Made by a program: the position numbers and the translations under genes | Source of the DNA: Mesostigma viride | Taxonomy: Eukaryota; Streptophyta; Mesostigmatophyceae; Mesostigmatales; Mesostigmataceae | DNA: 64,000 nt | Assembly: GCA_009746045.1 (NCBI GenBank) | Contig: RPFO01000050.1 | Coordinates: forward strand, 122,001 to 186,000 | Reading direction: 5' to 3' | Shown: piece after piece, positions 40,957 through 51,205 of the stretch | How positions within the stretch are numbered: the first letter of the stretch is position 1 | Layout: the number at the start of each line of letters is the position of its first letter | The notes under the pieces: generated by a model | Database searches by the model: none | Told to the model about the DNA's origin: nothing | Seen by the model: the letters and a program-made list of their open reading frames with translations, nothing else

Positions 40957-43267
40957 TGACGTGAAGGTGCTTTTCAAGGCATTTTGTGCCAAATATGACA
41001 TGTCAATTTTTCCTGACTGCAGTTTTGCTCATACATAGGCCCACATGTGGTCGTTAAGGTCTATCTAGTGCCCCAAGAGGGATTGCAAAGTTGCACATTT
41101 TTTGGATACCTGCAGGGGTCCCAACGGTGACGTCAAGTAGCATAAAAACCGCGGTTTTGCTCGGTTTTAGCCCATTTAGGCACCCTAGACCATGAAAATG
41201 AGCTCAGATTGCAGCCAAACTTGGCAGCTGCCCTTGCCATGCTAAAGAAAGAACATGAGCAAAGTTGAACATTTTTTGGATGCCTGCAGGGCACCCTTGG
41301 TGACGTCAAATAGCATAAAAACCGCATTTTTGCTCGGTTTTAGCCCGTTTAGGCACCCTAGACCATGCAAATGAGATCAGATTGCAGCCAAACTTGGCAG
41401 CTGCCCTTGCCATGCTGCAAAACGAACATGGGCGAAGTTGCACATTTTTTGGATGCCTGCAGGGCACCCTGGGTGACGTCAAATAGCATAAAAACCGCAT
41501 TTTTGCTCGGTTTCAGCCCATTTAGGCACCCTAGACCATGCAAATGAGCTCAGATTGCAACCAAACTTGGCAGCTGCTCTTGACATGCTGAACCAAGAAC
41601 ATGTGCAAGGTTGCACATGTTTTGGATACCTGCAGGGCACCCTGGGTGACGCCAAGTAGCATAAAATTAATTGACGCGAAGGCGCAAATACGACATGTCA
41701 ATTTTTCCTGGCTGCAGTTTTGCTCTAAATATGACTCATATGTGGTGGTTAAGGTCTATATAGTACCCCAAGAGGGATTGCAAAGTTGCACATTTTTTGG
41801 ATACCTGCAGGGGTCCCAACGGTGACGTTTAGTAGCATAAAAACCGCGATGTGGCACGATTTTAGCCTGTTTAGGCACCCTAGACCATGCAAATGAGCTC
41901 AGATTGCAGCCAAACTTGGCAGCTGCCCTTGCCATGCTAAAGATAGAACATGTGCAAAGTTGCACATTTTTTGGATACCTGCAGGGCACCCTGGGTGACG
42001 TCAAATAGCATAAAAACCGCATTTTTGCTCGGTTTTAGCCCATTTAGGCACCCTAGACCATGCAAATGAGCTCAGATTGCAGCCAAACTTGCCATGCTGC
42101 CCTTGCCATGGTAAAGAAAGAACATGAGCAAAGTTGCACATTTTTTGGATGCCTGCAGGGCACCCAGGGTGACGCCAAGTAGCATAAAATTAATTGACGT
42201 CAAGGCGCAAATACGACATGTCAATTTTTCCTAGATGCAGTTTTGCTCATACATAGGCCCATACGTGGTAGTTAAGGTCTCTCTAGTGCCCCAAGAGGGA
42301 TGGCAAAGTTGCACACTTTTTGGATACCTGCAGGGGTCCCAACGGTGACGTCAAGTAGCATAAAAACCGCGGTTTTGCTCGGTTTTAGCCCGTTTAGGCA
42401 CCCTAGACCGTGCAAATGAGCTCAGATTGCAGCCAAACTTGGCAGCTGCCCTTGCCATGCTGCAAAACGAACATGGGCGAAGTTGCACATTTTTTGGATG
42501 CCTGCAGGGCACCCTGGGTGACGTCAAATAGCATAAAAACCGCATTTTTGCTCGGTTTTAGCCCGTTTAGGCACCCTAGACCATGCAAATGAGATCAGAT
42601 TGCAGCCAAACTTGGCAGCTGCCCTTGCCATGCTGCAAAACGAACATGGGCGAAGTTGCACATTTTTTGGATGCCTGCAGGGCACCCTGGGTGACGTCAA
42701 ATAGCATAAAAACCGCATTTTTGCTCGGTTTCAGCCCATTTAGGCACCCTAGACCATGCAAATGAGCTCAGATTGCAACCAAACTTGGCAGCTGCCCTTG
42801 CTATGCTTCAAAAAGCACATGTGCAAAGTTGCACATGTTTTGGATGCCTGCAGGGCACCCTGGGTGACGTCAAGCAGCATAAAAATCATTGACGTGAAAG
42901 GTGCAAATACGACATGTCAATTTTTCCTAGCTGCAGTTTTGCTCATACATAGGCCCATATGTGGTGGTTAAGGTCTTTATAGTACCCCAAGAGTGATTGC
43001 AAAGTTGCACATTTTTTGGATACCTGCAGGGGTCCCAACGGTGACGTTTAGTAGCATAAAAACCACGATGTCGCACGATTTTAGCCCGCTTAGGCACCCT
43101 AGACCATGCAAATGAGCTCAGATTGCAGCCAAACTTGGCAGCTGCCCTTGGTATGCTGCAAAAAGCACATTTGCAACGTTGCACATTTTTTGATACCTGC
43201 AGGGCACCCTGGCTGATGCCAAGTAGCATAAGATTATTTGACGTGAAGGCGCGAATACGACATTTCA
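40957..43267 (+). repeat. Left satellite arm (~173-bp monomer)
   Basis: Monomers run GCATAAAAACCGC ... GCTCGGTTTTAGCC ... ATGCAAATGAGCTCAGATTG ... GGATGCCTGCAGGG ... GGTGACGTCAA. Every two to four monomers a different block of about 120 bp is inserted (CGACATGTCAATTTTTCC ... ACCCCAAGAGGGATTGC), at about 40957, 41668, 42193, 42888 and, cut short, 43240. This is a higher-order repeat. The many small frames in it are not genes. Confidence 0.93.
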
Positions 43268-43270
43268 AAT

Positions 43271-45008
43271 GGGTGGGTGGGTGGGTGGTACGTGGTTGGC
43301 CCGTGGGTAGGTGCAGGTGGGTAGGTGCAGGGTGGTGGGTGGGTGGGTGGGTGGGTGGGTGGGTGGGTGGGTGGGTGGGTGGTGGGTGGGTGGGTGGGTG
43401 GGTGGGTGGGTGGGTGGGTGGTGGGTGGGTGGGTGGGGGTGGGTGGGTGGGTGGGTGGGTGGGTGGGTGGGTGGGTGGGTGGGTGGGTGGGTGGGTGGGT
43501 GGGTGGGTGGGTGGGTGCATGGGTGGGCGGGTGCGTGGGTGGGCGGGTGGGTGGTGGGCGGGTGGGTGGGTGGGTGGGTGGGTGGGTGGGTGGGTGGGTG
43601 GGTGGGTGGGTGGGTGGGTGGGCGGGCGGGGGGCGGGCGGCGGGCGGGCGGGGGTGGGCGGCGGGCGGCGGGGGGCGGGGTGGGTGGTGGGTGGGTGGGT
43701 GGGTGGGTGGGTGGGTGGGTGGGTGGGTGGGTGGGTGGGTGGGTGGGTGGGTGGGTGGGTGGGTGGGTGGGTGGGTGCATGGGTGGGCGGGTGCGTGGGT
43801 GGGCGGGTGGGTGGGTGGGTGGGTGGGTGGGTGGGTGGGTGGGTGGGTGGGTGGGTGGGTGGGTGGGTGGGTGGGTGGGTGTGGGTGGGTGGGTGGGTGG
43901 GTGGGTGGGTGGGTGGGTGGGTGGGTGGGTGGGTGGGTGGGTGGGTGGGTGGGTGGGTGGGTGGGTGGGTGCATGGGTGGGGGGTGGGTGGGTGGGTGGG
44001 CGGGTGGGGTGGGTGGGTGGGTGGGTGGGCGGGCGGGCGGGTGGGCGGGCGGGCGGCGGGCGGGCGGCGGGCGGCGGGCGGGCGGCGGCGGGCGGGCGGG
44101 CGGGCGGGCGGGCGGGCGGGCGGGCGGGCGGGCGGGCGGGCGGGCGGGCGGGCGGGCGGCGGGCGGGCGGGCGGCGGGCGGCGGGCGGGCGGGCGGCGGG
44201 CGGGCGGGCGGGCGGCGGGGGCGGGCGGGCGGGCGGGCGGGCGGCGCGGCGGCGCGGGCGGCGGGGGCGGGCGGCGGCGGGCGGGCGGGCGGGCGGGCGG
44301 CGGCGGGCGGGCGGGCGCGGCGGGCGGGCGGCGCGGCGGGCGGGCGGGCGGGCGGCGGCGGGCGGGCGGGCGGGCGGGCGGGCGGGCGGGCGGGCGGGCG
44401 GGCGGGCGGCGGGCGGCGGCGGCGGGCGGGCGGGCGGGCGGGCGGCGGGCGGGCGGCGGGCGGGCGGGCGGGCGGGCGGCGGGCGGGCGGGCGGCGGGCG
44501 GGCGGGCGGGCGGGCGGCGGCGGGCGGGCGGCGGGCGGCGGGCGGGCGGGCGGCGGGCGGGCGGGCGGGCGGGCGGGCGGGCGGGCGGGCGGGCGGGCGG
44601 CGGGCGGGCGGGGGCGGGGGCGGGCGGGCGGGTGGGTGGGTGGGTGGGTGGGTGGGTGGGTGGGTGGGTGGGTGGGTGGGTGGGTGGGTGGGTGGGTGGG
44701 TGGGTGGGTGGGTGGGTGGGTGGGTGGGTGGGTGGGTGGGTGGGTGGGTGGCGGCGGGCGGGTGGGTGGCGGGTGGGCGGTGGGTGGGTGGGTGGTGGGT
44801 GGGTGGGGCGGGCGGGCGGGCGGCGGGCGGGCGGGCGGCGGGCGGCGGGCGGGCGGGCGGCGGGCGGGCGGGCGGGCGGGCGGGCGGGCGGGCGGCGCGG
44901 CGGGCGGGCGGCGGGCGGGCGGGCGGGCGGGTGGCGGGCGGGCGGGCGGGCGGGCGGGTGGGTGGGTGGGTGGGTGGGTGGGTGGGTGGGTGGGTGGGTG
45001 GGTGGGTG
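43271..45008 (+). repeat. GGGT / GGGC minisatellite, 1.7 kb
   Basis: GGGT blocks (43271-43620, 43681-44028, 44632-44748, 44959-45008) alternate with GGGC/GGC blocks (43621-43680, 44030-44630, 44810-44958). It starts abruptly inside a truncated satellite block at 43267. The plus strand can form G-quadruplexes along its length. Confidence 0.97.
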
Positions 45009-46390
45009 CCGTGGGGAGGCCTGCCTCTGTTAGTACTTAGTCTACGCATTACCCAATCGAGCATATGTGCTCGCATGAGTGAGTCTCACACAGCTGGATG
45101 GCCGATACAGTTGTGGACAGGGATTGGTGTGCCTCACACAACGATAAATCTATAGATAGGCCCTAGTAAGATGTTGCAATGTACTATCACCTAAAAATGC
45201 TTCCCCACATCAATTAACATGTTCATCATAGCAAATAAAGCGAATTTCTTCCTGCCACTGTGGTAAGCAACAGACTGTGGTAACGGCCACTCGGCCAGCC
45301 CGATGCTCAACCAAAAGTACGCCAAGAAAGTGCAAGGAGTAAGTTTGATTTCCTCCTCAGGGTCCACGCCTGGTCATGCTGCATGCGCACTTAAGCCCAT
45401 ATTTTTTAACAGCTTCAGCCTCGAAAACACCCGCCCTTTTTACCTTTTGATTGCCTCGATCGCGTGTCACAATAGGACAACTGGTCATCACCGCCATCGG
45501 GGTCAAGGTTCGACCACTTCCGGTCCAGTCTGCGATCCCATTGCCCGAAACTTCATTTCACCAGGAATAGGTTCCGCGACTGCACATTTCCAATGGATGG
45601 TGCCGAGAATGCCAACATAGCCGTTCTCGTGAGCATCACCAGCAGCTTGCAGTATTCAGCTGCTCAAGTTCGATTCATCAAGGGCCTGCACGAGTTGCAA
45701 AATTGATCAGCAGCCAGTCCTCGTGCTCGCACGGGAAAAAAAGGATTTCCCCTTGAGAAAATGCCAAAACATTCATTATTATTATAACAGCAGATCTGTA
45801 AATATACTCGAACTCTCGGTTGGTCAGCGCGCTACCTTTCACCGTACTTCCGCGGTGTGCCAAGCCAGCAAACGGACTTTCTCCCGTCATGCAGTGTCTC
45901 TAGATGTTTAATAGCAACATTCCAGGACGCAAGAGAACCCATTACCCCAGGACCTCCGAAGTATGTCATTCTGCCAGCTGCCTATAAATAAAACCTCTTC
46001 GAAACGACTGAGCAACGAAAACTAAACCGTTGACCAATGACCAATTCGGCATTACTCATTGATGGCAAATAAAATAGACATGGTTTGAGCCGGAATGGGT
46101 AGTCCTCTGCCGAATTCGCATGTTCCGTCTATACGACTACACAGATTCATAGCATTGCGAAGAACAATCCTTCGACGTTGCTTGGCAGTTGGCTGCTTGT
46201 GAAATGGCGGCTTTTGGGCAGGGGCCACTGCGACCACGTGCATGTCCTGTCCAGCTTACTGTGTCCTCGTGTCGCATCACGAGTCTGTCCATTATTTGTA
46301 CAGTCTGTCATTATTAGGTATCGTACAATGCTGGCTATATTTTGTCTCGACTCACCAGGCCGAGAGGCCTGGCCTCTTCCTTGTCCGACC
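45009..46390. other. Centre of the large element, no gene recognised
   Basis: Unique sequence with short open frames (for example 45303-45620, 105 codons) that show no domain. Confidence 0.5.
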
Positions 46391-46719
46391 TGTCAATTAT
46401 GTCAATTATGTCAATTATGTCAATTATGTCAATTATGTCAATTATGTCAATTATGTCAATTATGTCAATTATTTGTTTGCGTAAACTTTTGCTAGACTTT
46501 CAATATTTAAGTTTTATTTTCCAAGGAAAATCACTAAAATCTGCACTTTCTAAGGACTTTGATACCAAGACCTAGTAATTTTGACTATGTAGTTTTGACC
46601 ATGTAACTACGTAAGATTCTAATACTTTACAAATGCTCCCAAACAAATAATTGACATAATTGACATAATTGACATAATTGACATAATTGACATAATTGAC
46701 ATAATTGACATAATTGACA
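46391..46719. repeat. Inverted pair of 9-bp arrays
   Basis: (TGTCAATTA)9 at 46391-46471 continues into TTTGTTTG. After about 160 bp, CAAACAAA leads into (TAATTGACA)8 at 46648-46719. The two arms of about 80 bp are reverse complements and could fold into one hairpin. Confidence 0.93.
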
Positions 46720-47300
46720 GGCTGGCCAACCAGGCGGTGCGTGCCAGCGTGCACGGGCACTGCGTATTTTGGCAGAAGGTGCCGGGGCTGGTGTGAATTA
46801 TGCAGCCTGCAATACCATCCCAGCACTCGGGCAGCAATTTTCTCGCATAGCCGTCGTAAGTTAAAGGTGCTCTATAAGCGACACGCGAGGCTGAGCGAGA
46901 ATGCTAGACATTCGATTAATATTGATGGCGGTTGCCTTGCTGACAGAAGGCGTACGATGCGCGCGATCGGTCGAATTCTCCGAATGGCCGCAGTCACCGA
47001 AACCTTGGGTGATAGCGGTCTTGCCGGCCGCTGTCGTCGCAGTATTTCTGTTGTGATCATAATACTTAATTAGGCCCCACCGTCTAGGTAATCTAGTCGC
47101 TCTACACGTAAGCCAGCCTTTATTTCAATGCACAAGGCAACACATTTCCATCACCATTCATCTTCATCATCCTGAACGACTCGAACACGCGGACAAGATA
47201 ACGGCAGGCTCGAGCTACCATGGTCCGGATTCTCCCGATTTCTGGCCTGCGCTGGTTGTCTCCTTGATAATACTTAATATTGCTTTTGGTGGGATTTTGC
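46720..47300. other. Unassigned sequence between the 9-bp arrays and the 47302 ORF
   Basis: A plus-strand frame around 46730-46860 encodes ARALRILAEGAGAGVNYAAC and ends near GQQFSRIAVV just before a GTAAGT. It looks like a real exon, but I recognise no family. Confidence 0.3.
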
Positions 47301-47301
47301 G

Positions 47302-47915
47302 ATGCACGTGTTTTGGATGGGCCACATGTTGGCGCAGGTTATTGACTTGGATGGGCCTACCCCAGATTCCATCGTGGTTGCGCCATATCACGCCAGCTCG
47401 TGGACCGGGCAGTTCAATAAGGTGCACCTGGGGGCAGGGTCGGCCAGTGGGCAAAGCAACCAGGGGTTAGTTGTTCCATATAACGACATTGTTTTGCAAC
47501 ACTGGACCGTTGGAAATGGGGCGGTAGTCCATACGCCAAAGCTGATGGGGGCAAGGAAGCTCAACCAAGGGACGCTAGATGCCTTGAAGCTTCATCCTGA
47601 CATTGACTTTGAGGGGTACAAGACAGTGCAAGCCTCAGAACGTACGACCAAGGTGGCATGTGAATCTTACTTCCGTGAGAGAGGGAGTGCTGCATTGCTA
47701 TAGGCATGCGGACATGCGCACTCTTTTTAGTGGGCAAGCCAAGAAGGCAAAATAGGTTCCATGGGTGGGTTACAAAGGTGGGCCATGCTTTCAAACTTGT
47801 ATGGAGTGATGGGCAGTATGAGGAGTATAGCAAGCTAGAGGACGTGCTGAAATTTGTGTGTGGGTGCCCTTACGGTGTAAATGCTTTTGGCCGTGAGCAA
47901 GTCTTGCAGCAGTAG
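47302..47915 (+). CDS. Unknown protein inside the large element (two frames)
   Basis: Frame 1 (47302-47703, 133 codons) and frame 2 (47706-47915, 69 codons) appear to be parts of one protein. The second contains FHGWVTKVGHAFKLVWSDGQ, reminiscent of Tudor/chromo-like or other chromatin-reader barrels (inference). The first has no known motif. No DDE or tyrosine recombinase motif is seen. It is the best candidate for a gene belonging to the 12.1-kb element. A stop or one-base shift at 47701-47706 separates the parts. Confidence 0.4.
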
Positions 47916-48655
47916 CAAGTTGACAATGGTGCTGGCAGTTCTACGGGAGCTCCTGCTGTGCCTCAGGTGTGTGATGCCACCACAGTCGACATCCACCACG
48001 ATGTCCACTCAAGTGACCATGAATCGGATATGGAAAACATTGACTGCATGTGACATTAGTGTAGACAGTGATGATGAGGCGGATGAGGCGGAGCGCGATT
48101 GATCATAATAGGCTGGTGGCGCAGCATGCGCACGCCTTGGTAATGGTGTCGTCACGATTCCCTGCCTATCCATGTTTTTAATGTGCCTATACCTCATGCA
48201 CACACGTTTTTGATTTATTGATTTCATGTCATGTCATGTCATGTCAATATATATATTTATGGCTTGTGGCTGATGTGTTATTCCGCCGCACCCGGGCCGA
48301 CTTTGTCGCGACCCATGCGGTCTAGATTCCTTCCAGGCCTGCATGGTGGGCCGGCAGCGCTGTTGCTGCGTGTAGTTTTGTGATGTATAGTTAGTTGTAC
48401 CTTGTGCCGCTGGCGTGATCCTTGGATGTCTGTGTCAGATTACTATTAATTTCTTCAGGGTTATTCTCCCAGTTCTCGGGTTTTTCCTTATGTTGCATGC
48501 CTATCTCACCTCCGTAATCTATCATTCTCAATGAATATATATTTATGGTGGGCTCGGGGCCATGTGTCAATTACGCAAAGATAACTAATATGTGAAATCC
48601 ATTGATTGGCCAGTACTAAGCATGCATGGACTTGTGTTCTTTTTGCAATATGGAA
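47916..48655. other. No gene recognised
   Basis: Contains a short (CATGT)n run at about 48226-48246 and AT-rich patches; it leads into the right satellite arm. Confidence 0.5.
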
Positions 48656-49786
48656 AGTTAGGGTGCAATCTGAGCTCATTTGCATGGTCTAGGGTGCCTA
48701 AACGGGCTAAAACCGAGCAAAAATGCGGTTTTTATGCTATTTGATGTCACCCAGGGTGCCCTGCAGGCATCCAAAAAATGTGCAACCTTGCACATGTTCT
48801 ATTTTCATCATGGCAAGGGCAGCTGCCAAGTTTGGCTGCAATCTGAGCTCATTTGCATGGTCTAGGGTGCCTAAATGGGCTAAAACCGAGCAAAACCGCG
48901 GTTTTTATGCTACTTGACGTCACCCAGGGTGCCCTGCAGGTATCCAAAACATGTGCAACTTTGCTCATGTTCGTTTTTCAGCATGTCAAGAGCAGCTGCC
49001 AAGTTTGGCTGCAATCTGAGCTCATTTGCATGGTCTAGGGTGCCTAAATGGGCTAAAACCGAGCAAAAATGCGGTTTTTATTCTACTTGGCGTCACCCAG
49101 GGTGCCCTGCAGGCATCCAAAAAATGTGCAACTTTGCTCATGTTCTTTCTTTAGCATGGCAAGGGCAGCTGCCAAGTTTGGCTGCAATCTGAGCCCATTT
49201 GCATGGTCTAGGACCTGCCTAAACAGCCTAAAACCGAGCAAAACGCGGTTTTCATGCTACTTGACGTCACCGTTGGGACCCCTGCAGGTATCCAAAAAGT
49301 GTGCAACTTTGCAATCCCTCTTGGGGTACTATATAGACCTTGTCCACCACATATGAGTCATATTTAGAGCAAAACTGCAGTCAGGAAAAATTGACATGTC
49401 GTATTTGCGCCTTCACGTCAATTAATTTTATGCTACTTGGCGTCACCCAGGGTGCCCTGCAGGCATCCAAAACATGTGCAACTTTGCACATGTTCTATTT
49501 TTAGCATGTCAAGAGCAGCTGCCAAGTTTGGTTGCAATCTGAGCTCATTTGCATGGTCTAGGGTGCCTAAACATGGGCTAAAACCGAGCAAAAATGCGGT
49601 TTTTATGCTATTTGACGTCACCCAGGGTGCCCTGCAGGCATCCAAAAAATGTGCAACTTTGCACATGTTCTTTCGTTAGCATGGCAAGGGCAGCTGCCAA
49701 GTTTGGCTGCAATCTGAGCTCATTTGCATGGTCTAGGGTGCCTAAACAGGCTAAAATCGTGCCACATCGCGGTTTTTATGCTACTT

Positions 49787-51205
49787 CATTCATTCATTAA
49801 ACTCGTGCTCCCGTTGGGGAGTCACGGAGCACCGAAGTGCTTTTAATCCCTGTGTGTGCACTACAGGAGAAAGGGCAGAGACCCCCAGTCTCCTTCATGC
49901 CAAAGGCATGCCACAGCTGCAATCGGGCGCGGCTAGCTAAAGGACAGGCTAACGATCCGGCAAACTGTGGGTGCAATAAGACCCATGTGAGCATATCATA
50001 GCAAGGAGCGTGGGCAAGTAATCTGAACATAGCCAGGGCGTAGCATGGCTGTACTAGGACTAGGCTAAGGCTATGGCTGGTTGTGTACCGTGCGTTGGCG
50101 GCACGTGACTAGGTGTGTTGGCACAGCTAGGCGACATCTAGGCATGGCTGCCTTAGCGGCAGTGACGCCAATGGTTACAAGCTAGGGCTATTCTATTCTA
50201 GCCCGCTGGGGGCGTCCACATCTTGTGGTTGATCATCAGGTCCCCGCCCCTCCAGTACACCTTGGGCTTCTGGGGGTCCTGCTTATGGCGGAGGTATTCC
50301 GGCCACAGGTCGCGTCGCTGCTGTTGCTGAGCGGGGGTGAGGTCGTCATCCAGCGTCCAGGTGAGGTCGTGCAACCGCTTGCGACGAGAGAGGAACCGCT
50401 GCTTATCCTCAGGGGAGGGGAAGGTGAGTAGGACTGGTGGGGGAGCCGCCTTGTCCCGTGAGTGGGGAAGGCGGTGGCACCCACGCAGTTCTACCTCACC
50501 TACCAGGCCCATGAGGGTAAGAAGCTGGTTCTTGAGCTCGTCAGCAAGAGAGGTTGACGTCTCACCTGGCTTCTGGGGGAAGCGACGTAGCACCACTCGG
50601 CACTCGCGGCGAGCGCGGTCGGTGACCTCCCGTTGCTGGGCCTGGCGGTGGTCCTCCAGCTCCTGGAGCTTTGTGGCGATGGCGTCGGTGGTGGAGGCGG
50701 TCGCTGACCGCAGCAGGTCCGCGTAGGAGAGCGGCGGGAGGTCGCCAGCATCCTGCCGGGGTGGCTGGGATGCAATGGTGGCCGTCTGCGCCGCTATCTT
50801 GGGGACCTGTGTGGCCAGGGCCTCGGTGTGGGCGGTGATGGCCTCAAGCTTCTTCAGGAGCACGCCACACTTGCCCTCCACCTGGTTAAGGCGAGAGACA
50901 AGTGCAGCATGCGTTTCCGAAGCCTGCGCCGTGGTGTGTAGCGCCGTGAACTGGGGTTGTAGCTTGTGGATGACCTTGGTTTCCACGTTGGAGACCCGGG
51001 CCTCGACTTTGTTGAGCGTGGTGTTCAGCGATGTCAGCTGCTCGGCCAGCGGCCAGGTCACGTGCTCCTCCAGCACTGCGCGGATATCATCCTTGCCGAG
51101 GGAGGAAGCCGATGGGGCTGCCGGCTGTGCGGGGGCTGGGGTGCGGAGCGTTCTGGTGATGTCGCCGAGGCGGATCTGGAATTGGCTGGTCAGGATAATC
51201 AGGCG
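49787..51205 (-). mobile_element. ORF1-only retroposon inserted in the satellite
   Basis: An 11-bp target duplication, TTATGCTACTT, flanks it at 49776-49786 and 51206-51216. On the minus strand it enters in an open ORF1 frame, ends ORF1 at 50198, has about 400 bp of 3' UTR and finishes with an AATG tail (49787-49799). No ORF2 (endonuclease or RT) is present. It parallels mammalian HAL1 half-L1 elements. Confidence 0.85.
50198..51205 (-). CDS. L1-type ORF1 protein (5'-truncated)
   Basis: The frame is open from the element's 5' junction to the stop at 50198, about 335 codons, with no ATG near the start; a true N-terminus is missing. The first half is a heptad-rich coiled coil (SLNTTLNKVEARVSNVETKV onward). 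The second half has an RRM-like region (CRVVLRRFPQKPGE, VELRGCHRLPHSR, VLLTFPSPEDKQRFLSRR) and the C-terminal domain DDDLTPAQQQQRR...PKVYWRGGDL. The layout is that of L1 ORF1p, an RNA chaperone that coats the element RNA. Family assignment rests on architecture, not on a search. Confidence 0.7.
   Translation of the reverse strand, partial: RLIILTSQFQIRLGDITRTLRTPAPAQPAAPSASSLGKDDIRAVLEEHVTWPLAEQLTSLNTTLNKVEARVSNVETKVIHKLQPQFTALHTTAQASETHAALVSRLNQVEGKCGVLLKKLEAITAHTEALATQVPKIAAQTATIASQPPRQDAGDLPPLSYADLLRSATASTTDAIATKLQELEDHRQAQQREVTDRARRECRVVLRRFPQKPGETSTSLADELKNQLLTLMGLVGEVELRGCHRLPHSRDKAAPPPVLLTFPSPEDKQRFLSRRKRLHDLTWTLDDDLTPAQQQQRRDLWPEYLRHKQDPQKPKVYWRGGDLMINHKMWTPPAG

Noticed and set aside
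43271-45008. Telomere or subtelomere
   Set aside because: GGGT tandem is not a known telomere unit by itself, it is internal, mixed with GGGC, and flanked by satellite of a bounded element.
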